Of a stretch of 56,966 nucleotides of DNA, positions 7,951 to 17,069 are shown piece by piece; within the stretch, counting starts at the first letter, position 1; each line of letters begins with the position of its first letter. The stretch is from IGN2 sp964639955 (GTDB taxonomy: Bacteria; Bacteroidota; Ignavibacteria; Ignavibacteriales; Ignavibacteriaceae). The position numbers and the translations under genes were made by a program. Location of the stretch: assembly GCA_964639955.1 (NCBI GenBank), contig CAZXGJ010000013.1, positions 1 to 56,966 of the forward strand. Reading direction: 5' to 3'. Under the pieces are notes generated by a model. The model was not told the DNA's origin. It was given only the letters and a program-made list of their open reading frames with translations, and did not search any database.

Positions 7951-9408
7951 ATGACAGAAAAAATATCCAACAAAGAAAGAATGAAAATTCCAAGGCAGAT
8001 GATGCCTGAACAAGATCCGTTAATCAGAAGAAATAATTTTTCCGAAGTGAATCTTGGCTTTACAGAAGAGCTTGCAAAGATGGAAGCTCTCCGATGTATT
8101 CAATGCCCTAAACCAACCTGTGTTGAGGGTTGTCCGGTTGGTGTTAAGATTAATGAATTCGTTGCTCTTGTAGCTGAGGGTGATTTCCTGGGTGCGGCTT
8201 CAAAAATGAAAGAGGATAACCTTCTTCCTGCAATTTGTGGAAGAGTGTGTCCTCAGGAAGAACAGTGTGAAGTTAAGTGCGTTGTTGGCAAGAAGAATGA
8301 ACCTGTAGCAATCGGCAGATTAGAAAGGTTTGTTGCAGATTTCGAAAGAGAAACTGTTGGCATTCGTGTTCCTCAGTTAAAACCAAAAACCGGAAAAAAA
8401 GTTGCAATTGTTGGAAGTGGTCCTGCTGGATTGAGTTGTGCCGGTGATCTAATCCAGATGGGACATGATGTAACTGTCTTCGAGGCACTGCACGAACTTG
8501 GTGGCGTTTTGACTTATGGTATTCCGGAATTTCGGTTACCTAAATCAATTGTCAAAGCTGAAATAGAATCCCTGAAAAAACTTGGAGTTGAATTTATTAC
8601 AAATGCAGTAATCGGTCTTACAGATACTGTTGATGAACTTATGCAGAACGGTTATGATGCAGTATTCATTGCTGTTGGCGCAGGACTTCCTTACTTTCTG
8701 AATATCCCGGGTGAAAATCTGAACGGAGTTTATTCTTCAAATGAATTTTTAACACGAGTAAATCTGATGAAAGCCTATCGCTTTCCTGAATTTGATACCC
8801 CTGTTTTCAATTGTAAGGATAAAAACATTGCTGTATTTGGCGGTGGAAACACGGCGATGGATACAGTGAGAATTTCAAAGCGGCTTGGTGCGAAGAATGC
8901 TTATATTATTTACAGAAGATCAGATGTTGAAATGCCTGCAAGAGAAGAAGAGATACACCATGCAAAAGAAGAGGGGATAGAGTTTATCCTGCTTTCCAAT
9001 CCCGTTGAGTTTATTGGTAATGATAAAGGATGGTTGACAGGAGTAAAAATTCAGAAAATGGAACTCGGTGAACCTGATGCATCCGGCAGAAGAAGACCAA
9101 TTCCAATTCAAGGGTCAGAATATATTCTTCCGATTGATATGGCTGTTATTTCAATTGGCAATGGTTCAAATCCAATCATCCAAAAAACAACACCGGATTT
9201 GCAGTATAACAAATGGGGCAATATCATCGTTGATGAAAACACAATGAAAACCTCGAAGAAAGGTGTATTTGCAGGTGGTGATATTGTAACCGGTGGAGCA
9301 ACTGTAATTCTTGCAATGGGTGCAGGTAGAAAAGCTGCCAAGGCGATTAATGATTATTTAACCAGCGACAACGGTACTCAAACAATTTCAAAAGAGAAAT
9401 TTCCTTAA
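7951..9408 (+). CDS. NfnB-like large subunit (NADPH-dependent, glutamate synthase small-chain family)
   Basis: The 485-residue protein has an N-terminal di-[4Fe-4S] domain with Cys49, 52, 57, 61 and Cys96, 100, 106, 110. An FAD-binding GSGPAG (155-160) and a second dinucleotide motif FGGGNTAMD near the middle follow, then the C-terminal GVFAGGDIVTGGATV FAD motif. This architecture is shared by GltD and NfnB. No glutamate synthase large subunit is present, but an NfnA-like partner is directly upstream, so the pair is best read as NADH-dependent ferredoxin:NADP+ oxidoreductase. Whether it truly bifurcates electrons cannot be decided from sequence alone. Confidence 0.88.
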   Translation: MTEKISNKERMKIPRQMMPEQDPLIRRNNFSEVNLGFTEELAKMEALRCIQCPKPTCVEGCPVGVKINEFVALVAEGDFLGAASKMKEDNLLPAICGRVCPQEEQCEVKCVVGKKNEPVAIGRLERFVADFERETVGIRVPQLKPKTGKKVAIVGSGPAGLSCAGDLIQMGHDVTVFEALHELGGVLTYGIPEFRLPKSIVKAEIESLKKLGVEFITNAVIGLTDTVDELMQNGYDAVFIAVGAGLPYFLNIPGENLNGVYSSNEFLTRVNLMKAYRFPEFDTPVFNCKDKNIAVFGGGNTAMDTVRISKRLGAKNAYIIYRRSDVEMPAREEEIHHAKEEGIEFILLSNPVEFIGNDKGWLTGVKIQKMELGEPDASGRRRPIPIQGSEYILPIDMAVISIGNGSNPIIQKTTPDLQYNKWGNIIVDENTMKTSKKGVFAGGDIVTGGATVILAMGAGRKAAKAINDYLTSDNGTQTISKEKFP

Positions 9409-9431
9409 AAAATAATCCGGATTTGGAAATT

Positions 9432-11060
9432 TTAATCCTGAGAAGTAACATACTCACATCCAATGGGTATTTCCGGTTTTACCAGTAATACATCTTCTCT
9501 CAGCAAGTGAACTGTGCCATCAGGATCTCCTTTTTTCTTCACTACATATTTCTTTAAAGTAAAAGCTACAGGAGCAGTTCCGCTGGTTTTTGATTTGCTG
9601 TGATACGCTGCAAGAGCCGCAGCTTTTTTCAGAATATTTTTTGGAATTGGTTCTTTTGTGTTTTCAACTCTTAAAACAACATGAGAACCTGAAGATCCTC
9701 TTGCATGAAACCAATAATCATTTTGTTTTGCAAATCTTGTGGTGAGAAGATCATTGCTTTTACTATCTTTTCCAACAAAGACTTTGTATTTACCTTCAAT
9801 CAGATATTGTTTGAACCTTGAGGTCAAATCATCTTTAGCTTCAGATTCCTGTGGTTGTTTTATTTTTAATTTCTTCATTAGATCATCCAGTTCTTTTATT
9901 GATTTTATTTCAGTTAAAGAATCTTCCAAATTCTTTAATCGCTCAAAATCTTTTTTAGAGTTTTCCAAGAGCTGCAGATTTTTAGCAAAGGCAATTTTTT
10001 CGGAACGTGATTTTTCAAAATAGTAATCAATATTTTTCTGAGGTGAAAGAGCGGGGTTTAATTTTATTTTAACTTTGGTTCCATTGCTGTAAGGGTCATC
10101 AACCGTAATTTCATTCATTCCGCTTTTAACTGAAGAAAGGTTTATTAAAAGCAGATTGCCGAGCTTATTGTATTCTTTTTCTTTACTGCCTTTTTCAATA
10201 ACAGCACTCAGATTATTAATTTTATTCGAAAGTCGGTTTAATTCTTTCTCAAGATGTTTTTTGATTAGTTTGATTTTTTCCTGCTTTTTAGAAATGAAAT
10301 TTTCATTTGAGAAGAAAAAGTTCTGAGCTGAAAATAAATCATTAAAAATTTCGATCTTTGTTGAAGGTAAACTCTTAAAAGCATCAAAACCAATGTTTAC
10401 TTCGCCCGAATTTTCTTCAATGAAAACTGCCGGTTTACCATTTTCTATATCATATAAAACCCCAGACAGAATTTGCGTGTATGAATCCGGGGCAGAAGCC
10501 CTTACTTTAACTTCTTTAATTATTTCGCTGCCGATGAAAGGATATTTTTTTCTGATTGATTCAAGATAATCACCTTTAAATTCAATCTTTAGATCTGGCA
10601 TATTAAAATGATTGATGAAATTTTTCCCTTCAAATTCTTCTTTAATATCCTTTAAAATCTGTTCATCGATAGTTTTAAAAGTTTCTTCGGTACCATCAGC
10701 TGCAAAGTGAAAAACGTTGGTAAACTTACCCCTTATTGCATAATAAATATCGGAATGTCTGCACCGGAGTTTTATTATCCGGTCATCCTCAGCAATATAG
10801 ATTCCGCTTATTTTATCACCAATTACGCTGCTGAAAAAGCTGAGAGTATTTTTCTTCGCGCGGGAATATTTTTGCCTTAGGTTAATAAAAGAACTGCCCG
10901 GGGTAACGCATATTTCAAGAAAAAATCCGGCATCGCCATTATGAAGTGCGGTAATAATTTTGTTCTTTTCCTGGGAAAAGATATCAAGAATCTTTGCGCC
11001 TGCAATGAAACTGTTTGCTTCAATTACAAAACGGTTCAGTAAGAAATAATTTTGTAACAT
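9432..11060 (-). CDS. NFACT family protein, RqcH-like ribosome quality control factor
   Basis: Bacterial RqcH binds stalled 50S-peptidyl-tRNA complexes and adds C-terminal alanine tails. The 542-residue protein has an NFACT-N domain containing the Asp93-Arg94 pair that matches the DR motif used for tRNA recruitment in RqcH. A middle helix-hairpin-helix region, a long Lys/Glu-rich coiled coil (about 260-400), and a C-terminal NFACT-R domain with DYWFHARGSSGSHVVLR follow. The extra NFACT-C domain of eukaryotic Rqc2 is absent. It is transcribed convergently with nfnB, with only 23 bp between the stops, and divergently from the PASTA gene. An older family name is fibronectin-binding protein. Confidence 0.88.
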   Translation of the reverse strand: MLQNYFLLNRFVIEANSFIAGAKILDIFSQEKNKIITALHNGDAGFFLEICVTPGSSFINLRQKYSRAKKNTLSFFSSVIGDKISGIYIAEDDRIIKLRCRHSDIYYAIRGKFTNVFHFAADGTEETFKTIDEQILKDIKEEFEGKNFINHFNMPDLKIEFKGDYLESIRKKYPFIGSEIIKEVKVRASAPDSYTQILSGVLYDIENGKPAVFIEENSGEVNIGFDAFKSLPSTKIEIFNDLFSAQNFFFSNENFISKKQEKIKLIKKHLEKELNRLSNKINNLSAVIEKGSKEKEYNKLGNLLLINLSSVKSGMNEITVDDPYSNGTKVKIKLNPALSPQKNIDYYFEKSRSEKIAFAKNLQLLENSKKDFERLKNLEDSLTEIKSIKELDDLMKKLKIKQPQESEAKDDLTSRFKQYLIEGKYKVFVGKDSKSNDLLTTRFAKQNDYWFHARGSSGSHVVLRVENTKEPIPKNILKKAAALAAYHSKSKTSGTAPVAFTLKKYVVKKKGDPDGTVHLLREDVLLVKPEIPIGCEYVTSQD

Positions 11061-11186
11061 TTCATTCCATAAAAATTGCTGGTTAAAAATTAAGTGTTGA
11101 TGGATGCTAAAACAAGTATAATGAAAAACTGCATGATTTCAAGGCTACTAGCTCGCATGTATTATTTAACGTACTTTCCATTCTGT

Positions 11187-11215
11187 CATGCATTCATGCT
11201 GCATCATGCATTCAT
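11187..11215. repeat. Direct repeat CATGCATTCAT, two copies 18 bp apart
   Basis: Identical 11-mers lie at 11187-11197 and 11205-11215 in the 230-bp divergent region between the NFACT and PASTA genes. A third partial CATGCA follows at about 11222. The sequence is dense in CATG/ATGCAT palindromic cores. It could be a pair of binding sites for a regulator of one or both divergent genes. No coding content is visible here. Confidence 0.45.
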
Positions 11216-11290
11216 TCCGCCATGCAATGGATTTTGTTGAACAATGCTTTGAAAATTGTATAAGAAAACTGCAATTGATATATTTGATTG

Positions 11291-12052
11291 ATGAAAAATC
11301 TCTTAAGATATCCGTACATTCGAAAAATCTTATATATATTAGCCGGCGCAGCTTTGGTTATAATTCTGTTGAATTATCTGATCATGCCATGGTATGTTCA
11401 CTCAGCCGAAACAAAGGTGCCGGGTGTTATTGGCATGAAAGATACTGAGGCCCTGAACGTGTTGGAGCAGGCAGGTTTTGAGCCAATGATAAGTGATACA
11501 TCATTCGGGCTTGACTTTGCAGCAGGAACAATATTTCTGCAGAAACCGGAAGCGGGCAAATTGGTGAAAGAGGGTAGAACTATCTATTTGTTCGTTAGCG
11601 GGGGAGAAAAAGTCGTTTTAGTTCCCGTGCTTACAGGTAAATCTTTACTGGATGCGAAATTTGCTTTAGAACGCGTTGGATTAAAACTGGGCAGTATTGA
11701 GAGAATTTCTTCAAGCCAGCCGGAGGATATGATTTATGATCAGCAGTTTGCTCCGGGAACGACTTTGAAGCAAGGTGAAAAAGTCGGAATAACGGTTAGT
11801 GCTGGCAGAAACGGCGGCAGTATTCTGGTCCCGGATCTTATCGGTAAATCTCTTCTTGATGCAAAATTAATTCTTAGGGATAGTTCCCTGATAGTTGGAA
11901 AAATTAATTATCAGCCGTCTTCTACATTATTACCGAACACTGTCTTAGATCAATACCCAAGCAGCGGGAACAAGTTAAATCCCGGCAGTGCTGTGGATTT
12001 GTTTGTAACAAAATCATCCGAACAGATTAATCACGGAGAAGGGGAGAATTAA
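11291..12052 (+). CDS. Membrane-anchored PASTA-domain protein
   Basis: I take the ATG at 11291, one codon inside a TTG. The protein has a short basic cytoplasmic end, one TM helix (about 10-33), and three PASTA repeats starting near KVPGVIGMKDTEAL, VLVPVLTGKSLLDAK and ILVPDLIGKSLLDAK. PASTA domains bind peptidoglycan fragments and usually sit on Ser/Thr kinases or penicillin-binding proteins. Here no kinase or transpeptidase domain is attached. It heads a close run with rpe (5 bp gap), folP and cdaA. A cell-wall sensing or scaffolding role is inference. Confidence 0.88.
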   Translation: MKNLLRYPYIRKILYILAGAALVIILLNYLIMPWYVHSAETKVPGVIGMKDTEALNVLEQAGFEPMISDTSFGLDFAAGTIFLQKPEAGKLVKEGRTIYLFVSGGEKVVLVPVLTGKSLLDAKFALERVGLKLGSIERISSSQPEDMIYDQQFAPGTTLKQGEKVGITVSAGRNGGSILVPDLIGKSLLDAKLILRDSSLIVGKINYQPSSTLLPNTVLDQYPSSGNKLNPGSAVDLFVTKSSEQINHGEGEN

Positions 12053-12057
12053 TTATT

Positions 12058-12711
12058 ATGGCTTTACTGGCACCATCTATTTTGTCCGCAGATTTTTCAA
12101 ACCTCGCACAACAAATCAGGTTAACTGAGATGGGCGGTGCTGACTGGATTCATTGCGATGTTATGGATGGTCACTTCGTGCCGAATATAACCATTGGTCC
12201 TTTAATAGTTAAAGCTGCCCGGAAAATTACTAAACTGCCTCTTGATGTTCATCTTATGATTGAAAACCCGGCTAAATATCTCAAAGCTTTTGCAGAAGCG
12301 GGTGCAAACTACATTTCTGTTCATGTTGAAGCTGATTTTCATCTGAACAGAACTGTTAACTGCATAAAAGAACTTAGCTGCAAAGCCGGAGTGGTGGTTA
12401 ATCCGACAACACCCATAAGTTCAGTTTATGATGTAGCTGAATACATAGATCTGCTTTTAATTATGACTGTTAATCCAGGCTTCGGCGGGCAAAAATTCAT
12501 ACCAAACTCTATTCGGAGAATAAGAGAAGCAGTTGAATTAAGAAAAGACTCAGGCGCTAATTTCCTGATTGAAATTGATGGCGGTGTAAACATAGAAACA
12601 GTTAAAGCTGCAAAGGAAGCCGGGGTGGATGTCTTCGTTGCCGGTTCATCTGTATTTGAGTCGGACAATGTAACTGCTGCAACTGCCGGGCTTAAAAACT
12701 TAATCAGGTAA
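12058..12711 (+). CDS. rpe: Ribulose-phosphate 3-epimerase
   Basis: Rpe interconverts ribulose-5-phosphate and xylulose-5-phosphate in the pentose phosphate pathway. The (beta/alpha)8 barrel of 217 residues shows the metal and catalytic residues in IHCDVMDGHFVPN (His32, Asp34), His65 in LDVHLM, VNPGFGGQKF, and the C-terminal catalytic Asp in EIDGGVN. It starts 5 bp after the PASTA gene, with a GGGGAGAA site upstream, so co-transcription is likely. Confidence 0.97.
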   Translation: MALLAPSILSADFSNLAQQIRLTEMGGADWIHCDVMDGHFVPNITIGPLIVKAARKITKLPLDVHLMIENPAKYLKAFAEAGANYISVHVEADFHLNRTVNCIKELSCKAGVVVNPTTPISSVYDVAEYIDLLLIMTVNPGFGGQKFIPNSIRRIREAVELRKDSGANFLIEIDGGVNIETVKAAKEAGVDVFVAGSSVFESDNVTAATAGLKNLIR

Positions 12712-12740
12712 GTTCAATCGATTGATCATCTTTTGAACTT
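12710..12740. repeat. 8-bp inverted repeat at the end of rpe
   Basis: AAGTTCAA (12710-12717), overlapping the rpe stop codon, is a perfect complement of TTGAACTT (12733-12740), with a 15-nt loop. A T7 run occurs only 12 nt later (from about 12752), so it is a weak terminator at best. It may attenuate read-through from rpe into folP. Confidence 0.35.
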
Positions 12741-12784
12741 CGTCAGAGTGCGGATAATTTTTTTCTATTTCTTTCTGTGCTGCA

Positions 12785-13612
12785 ATGAAATTTATTATCG
12801 GTAAAAGGGAATTTGATTTTAACTATGCTTATACCATGGCAATTCTGAATATTACACCTGATTCTTTTTCAGATGGAGGCAAATTTTATAATAAAAAAGA
12901 TGCGGTTGCCTGTGCCATTGATATGATTGAAGCAGGCGTGGATATAATTGATATAGGCGGTGAATCCAGCAGACCCGGTGCAGAGCCGGTTAGCGAAAGC
13001 GAAGAAATTGAAAGAGTAATTTCCGTTATCCGGCAAATTATCAAGCACAAACCCGATGCAGTTCTTTCTATTGATACAACCAAAGCTAATGTTGCAAAAA
13101 GCGCACTTGAAGAAGGAGCTTTAATTGTAAACGATATCAGTGCCGGAAGTTTTGAACCGGAAATATTAAATGTAATTAAAGAATTTAGAGCTGCGGTTGT
13201 TTTAATGCACTTGAAGGGAAAACCTTCAAACATGCAGCAGTCTCCTTTCTATACCGATGTTGTGTCAGAAGTATATGAGTTTTTACTAAACCGGACACTT
13301 GAAGTGAAGAAGCTCGGAATAGATAAAATTTTTATTGATCCGGGAATTGGGTTCGGAAAGAATGTAGATCATAATTTTAAACTACTTGCGAATCTTGACG
13401 AATTCAGTTCTATTGGTTCACCGGTGGTAATAGGATTATCGCGAAAATCTTTTATAGGAAATTTTCTGGATTTGCCTGTCGATAGCAGAGACAGTGCAAC
13501 AAATGCACTAAATGCTTTAGCTCTCTCGAAGGGTGCAAGAATTATACGCACTCATAATTATCAGGAAGGTATAAATACCTGTAAATTGTTTAATAAAATT
13601 ATCAGCATCTGA
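12785..13612 (+). CDS. folP: Dihydropteroate synthase
   Basis: FolP joins p-aminobenzoate to the pterin pyrophosphate in folate synthesis and is the sulfonamide target. The TIM barrel of 275 residues shows ILNITPDSFSDGGKF near 19-34, GGESSRPGA, SIDTTKANVAKSAL, NDISAG and DPGIGFGKN, all hallmark segments. Its TGA shares one base with the ATG of cdaA (TGATG). folP-cdaA coupling is a gene order I recall from Bacteroidota. Confidence 0.97.
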   Translation: MKFIIGKREFDFNYAYTMAILNITPDSFSDGGKFYNKKDAVACAIDMIEAGVDIIDIGGESSRPGAEPVSESEEIERVISVIRQIIKHKPDAVLSIDTTKANVAKSALEEGALIVNDISAGSFEPEILNVIKEFRAAVVLMHLKGKPSNMQQSPFYTDVVSEVYEFLLNRTLEVKKLGIDKIFIDPGIGFGKNVDHNFKLLANLDEFSSIGSPVVIGLSRKSFIGNFLDLPVDSRDSATNALNALALSKGARIIRTHNYQEGINTCKLFNKIISI

Positions 13613-14430
13613 TGTTTGAATTATTCAAAATAGGATTTTTAAGTGTTAAGTTCATTGACTTAGTGGACATTCTTATTGTTGCATTTATTGTTTACAAGCT
13701 GTATACAATTTTACGTGGTACAATTGCCGCTCAGATATTTGTGGGTCTTATAATAATTGTTCTTTTTTCATTTGCAGCTCAGGCTCTTAATCTTAAAGCT
13801 TTAAACTGGCTCCTTAGGTTAATTACAGATGTTTGGGTGATTGCATTCGTTATTCTATTTCAGCCCGAAATAAGAAGATTATTAGTGCTGCTGGCAAGGA
13901 ATCCTGTATTTAAAATGTTCGGGAAAGCAGATATACCCGAGTCGGCGGAAATAATAGCTAACGCAGCTTTTGAATTATCGCAGCACCAGTACGGAGCATT
14001 AATTATCATTGTACGTGAAACCGGTATACGTGGATTTGCAGAAACAGGCGAAATTCTTAATGCAAGGATAAGTAAAGCTTTACTTACCTCTATCTTTTTC
14101 CCAAAATCATCCTTACACGATGGTGCAGTTATAATAAAAGGAAATGTTATTGAAGCTGCTGGTTGCACGCTGCCTTTATCGGCTACAACACAAATTGGCG
14201 GAGAGGTTTTAGGAATGAGGCACAGAGCCGGGCTGGGTATTAGTGAACAGGCAGATGTGATTTCAATTATTGTTTCTGAAGAGACTGGCAGCATTTCTAT
14301 TGCCGAATATGGCAAAATGGAATCGGGGTTATCAAAAGATACTCTGAAGCAAAAGTTAAAAAGTGCATTGATCAGACCAACTAAAAAAGGTTGGAAAAAT
14401 TTATTTGAACAGATCAAAAAATCTAATTGA
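13612..14430 (+). CDS. cdaA: Diadenylate cyclase, c-di-AMP synthase CdaA type
   Basis: CdaA makes cyclic di-AMP from two ATP at the membrane. Three hydrophobic helices occupy roughly residues 15-85. The DAC domain follows, with the DGA motif (170-172, in LHDGAVII) and the RHR motif (203-205, in GMRHRAGLGI), both needed for catalysis. The 272-residue length is typical. Its start overlaps the folP stop by one base. No GlmM or CdaR gene is in the window, and no c-di-AMP phosphodiesterase is seen. Possible local effectors are discussed under the ClC channel. Confidence 0.96.
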   Translation: MFELFKIGFLSVKFIDLVDILIVAFIVYKLYTILRGTIAAQIFVGLIIIVLFSFAAQALNLKALNWLLRLITDVWVIAFVILFQPEIRRLLVLLARNPVFKMFGKADIPESAEIIANAAFELSQHQYGALIIIVRETGIRGFAETGEILNARISKALLTSIFFPKSSLHDGAVIIKGNVIEAAGCTLPLSATTQIGGEVLGMRHRAGLGISEQADVISIIVSEETGSISIAEYGKMESGLSKDTLKQKLKSALIRPTKKGWKNLFEQIKKSN

Positions 14431-14441
14431 ATATGGTATTC

Positions 14442-14464
14442 AAGTTGCCGTAGTAACTTTTTTT
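14442..14464 (+). terminator. Weak candidate rho-independent terminator after cdaA
   Basis: AAGTTG (14442-14447) pairs with TAACTT (14454-14459), including one G-U, around loop CCGTAG. A seven-T run covers 14458-14464. The stem is AT-rich and short, so strength is doubtful, but the position 12 bp after the cdaA stop is right. The remaining 160 bp to the next gene show nothing else clear. Confidence 0.35.
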
Positions 14465-14623
14465 GATGTTTAGGAAAGAAATTAAAAAGAAATTCCCAGG
14501 TCTGCTGGAATAATAATCCTTAAACAATTGAGCGATCTGAAGCTATCGGGAAATTAATTACCGGCTTTCATTATTTTTGTACTACTTGGTCTGAAAAACA
14601 AAGAATAATTAAGAGAGAATGCT

Positions 14624-15301
14624 ATGAAATTAAAATATTTTTCACACTCGGCATTTCAAATAACAACTGTAAAGGGAATTAAAATACTTATCGATCCTTT
14701 TTTTACAGGTAATCCAACGTCTCCTGTAAAAGCGGATGATATAAATGCAGAATATATCATTCTAACGCATGCACATGGAGATCATATTGGTGATTCCTTC
14801 AGTATTGCCAGAAGATCCGGTTCGACTTTTATTTGTGTTAACGAACTTGCAGAGTATTGCAAATCAAAAGGCTTTAAAGCTCATAATATGCACATCGGCG
14901 GCGCACACATTTTTAATTTCGGAAGAGTGAAATTTACAATTGCCCATCACGGTTCAATGACTCCGGACAATACTTACGCAGGAGAACCTGCAGGTGTAAT
15001 AATTTCTTTTGACGGAAAATGCATCTATCACACCGGGGATACAGGTTTGTTTTATGATATGAAACTAATTGGAGAACTTAACCCAATCGATTATATGTTG
15101 CTGCCTATTGGCGATAATTTTACTATGGGTATCGAAGACGCCGTAAAGGCAGTTGAATTGGTTTCGCCAAAAGTTGCAGTCCCTATGCACTTTAATACTT
15201 TCCCGGTAATTACGGCAGATCCTTACGAGTTCAAATCAAAAGCTGAATTGAAAGGAATTTCAGTAAGAGTACTGCAATTTGGTGAAGAAATAGATCTTTA
15301 G
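14624..15301 (+). CDS. UPF0173-type metal-dependent hydrolase (metallo-beta-lactamase fold)
   Basis: A compact 225-residue metallo-beta-lactamase-fold protein. The metal-binding motif THAHGDHIGD has the canonical HxHxDH. Further ligands are expected in IAHHGSMTPDN, YHTGDTG and the C-terminal VPMHFNTFP. This pattern fits the UPF0173 family of soluble hydrolases, whose physiological substrate is not established. An AGAGAGA site precedes the ATG. parA follows after 36 bp, so they may share a transcript, though no functional link is implied. Confidence 0.9.
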   Translation: MKLKYFSHSAFQITTVKGIKILIDPFFTGNPTSPVKADDINAEYIILTHAHGDHIGDSFSIARRSGSTFICVNELAEYCKSKGFKAHNMHIGGAHIFNFGRVKFTIAHHGSMTPDNTYAGEPAGVIISFDGKCIYHTGDTGLFYDMKLIGELNPIDYMLLPIGDNFTMGIEDAVKAVELVSPKVAVPMHFNTFPVITADPYEFKSKAELKGISVRVLQFGEEIDL

Positions 15302-15337
15302 AAATTTATTAATAAAGCCTTACGGAAACATTATTAA

Positions 15338-16111
15338 ATGGCCAGAATTATTTCCATAGCAAATCAAAAAGGAGGTGTTGGTAAAACCACCACCGCGATT
15401 AACCTGGCATCGTTTCTGGCGGCTGCTGAGAAGAAAACTCTGCTTATTGACATCGATCCTCAGTCAAACTCATCGTCCGGTTTAAGCATTTTCAAACATA
15501 ATCCCTCAATTTACGATGTTATTATCGGCAGGGAAGATATAAAGAATGTGATTTTAGAATCCTACATGCCATTTTTGGATTTGTTGCCATCTAATATTAA
15601 TCTTGTAGGGGCTGAAATAGAAATAGTTGACCTTCCTAACAGAGAGAGAATTTTAAAGAAATCTATAGATGAAGTTAACGAAAGGTACGATTTTATTTTA
15701 ATTGATTGTCCTCCATCCCTGGGATTGTTAACACTCAATGCGTTGAATGCCTCCACCTCAGTTCTTATTCCGGTTCAATGCGAATATTTCGCTCTGGAAG
15801 GTTTGGGTCAGCTACTGAATACAATTAATATTGTAAAGCAATACTCAAATCCTAATCTTATTATTGAAGGTGTACTATTAACGATGTTTGATACAAGATT
15901 AAGGCTATCGCATCAGGTAGCCGAAGAAGTAAGGAAGTATTTCGGAGATAAAGTTTTTAATACGGTTATACACAGGAACGTCCGTATTTCAGAAGCTCCG
16001 AGTTACGGGAAACCAATTCTGTTGTACGATGCAACATCTTCTGGAGCCATGAATTATATGGCATTTACAACCGAATTAATCGATCGAAATTCAAAACCAA
16101 CAAAGCAATAG
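15338..16111 (+). CDS. parA: Chromosome partitioning ATPase ParA/Soj
   Basis: ParA is a deviant Walker-type ATPase that moves ParB-parS complexes over the nucleoid. The 257-residue protein shows the deviant Walker A motif KGGVGKTT (11-18), Walker A' DIDPQSN, and Walker B IDCPPSLG. It lacks an N-terminal HTH, so it is the chromosomal Soj type rather than a plasmid ParA with its own operator binding. parB starts 4 bp downstream. I did not find a parS-like 16-bp palindrome in the window. Confidence 0.96.
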   Translation: MARIISIANQKGGVGKTTTAINLASFLAAAEKKTLLIDIDPQSNSSSGLSIFKHNPSIYDVIIGREDIKNVILESYMPFLDLLPSNINLVGAEIEIVDLPNRERILKKSIDEVNERYDFILIDCPPSLGLLTLNALNASTSVLIPVQCEYFALEGLGQLLNTINIVKQYSNPNLIIEGVLLTMFDTRLRLSHQVAEEVRKYFGDKVFNTVIHRNVRISEAPSYGKPILLYDATSSGAMNYMAFTTELIDRNSKPTKQ

Positions 16112-16115
16112 TAAT

Positions 16116-17069
16116 ATGTCGAAGTTAAAACATGGTCTGGGAAGAGGACTAGATGCACTTATAAAACCACAGGATTACATTAAAAATGAGCTTGATACCC
16201 AGGACATCGGTAAAATAAAAGACGATGACGGCAAACAGGTTGATGTTCTGGCTAAGATTTCAGTGGAGTTTATTTCGCGCAATCCTTATCAGCCACGATT
16301 TGAAATAAATCCCGTTTCGCTCGAGGAATTAAAAAAATCAATCCTTGCAAATGGTCTTATTCAGCCGATTACTGTCAGACGAACCCCTGATCATAAGTAT
16401 CAGCTTATATCTGGTGAGAGAAGATTAGTTGCCTGCAAGGAAATCGGTTTTAAGGAAATTCCTGCATATATAATTAATGTAGAATCTGATGAACTGATGC
16501 TTGCACTTGCATTGATAGAAAATATTCAGCGCGAAAAACTTAATGCTATTGAAATTGGGTCAGCTTACAAGAGACTAATGGATGAGTGTCATCTCACCCA
16601 GGAGCAGATTGCTGAACGGGTAGGTAAAGACAGGACTACTATCGCAAATTCTATCAGGCTGCTGCGGCTGCCAAAAGAAATTCAGGAAAGTCTTGTCAGA
16701 GATGAAATCTCACCCGGTCATGCAAGAGCGCTTATTAATATTGAAAATGAAGTTGTGCAGATTGAAATTCTTGAAAAAATTAAAAACAAAAACCTTTCTG
16801 TGCGGAAAGTAGAACAGCTCGTAAAAGAATATAATGATGCCAAACCAAAACAGTTAAATGGTCAGACTTCCCAGATTAAAAGAAAAGCAGAACTATATTC
16901 ACCGCACTTACGCGAAGTTGAAGACAGGTTGAGAACAATTTTTGGTACAAAAGTATCCTGTAAACAAAATAATGACGGAACAGGAGCGATAATTTTAGAA
17001 TACTATTCAAACGATGAACTTGAAAGGCTGCTTGAATTAATTGATGCAATCGATAAGAAGTATAATTAA
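16116..17069 (+). CDS. parB: Chromosome partitioning protein ParB
   Basis: ParB is a CTP-dependent DNA clamp loading at parS. The 317-residue protein begins KHGLGRGLDALI, typical of chromosomal ParB. The CTPase region shows NPYQPR and SGERRLVACKEIG. ENIQREKLNAIEIGSAYKRL and the helix-turn-helix (TQEQIAERVGKDRTTIANSI) follow, and the C-terminal dimerisation region is last. Its end overlaps the next gene by 26 bp. Confidence 0.96.
   Translation: MSKLKHGLGRGLDALIKPQDYIKNELDTQDIGKIKDDDGKQVDVLAKISVEFISRNPYQPRFEINPVSLEELKKSILANGLIQPITVRRTPDHKYQLISGERRLVACKEIGFKEIPAYIINVESDELMLALALIENIQREKLNAIEIGSAYKRLMDECHLTQEQIAERVGKDRTTIANSIRLLRLPKEIQESLVRDEISPGHARALINIENEVVQIEILEKIKNKNLSVRKVEQLVKEYNDAKPKQLNGQTSQIKRKAELYSPHLREVEDRLRTIFGTKVSCKQNNDGTGAIILEYYSNDELERLLELIDAIDKKYN

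Noticed and set aside
11188..11448. An 86-codon frame over the PASTA start
   Set aside because: It overlaps the repeat region and the PASTA N-terminus in another frame with no ribosome binding site or family pattern.
12710..12758. Inverted repeat plus T-run after rpe as a strong terminator
   Set aside because: The T-run begins 12 nt after the stem, too far for a standard rho-independent terminator; kept only as a repeat.
13860..14417. A 185-codon open frame antisense to cdaA
   Set aside because: It mirrors a strongly conserved cyclase gene and has no ribosome binding site or recognisable protein pattern.
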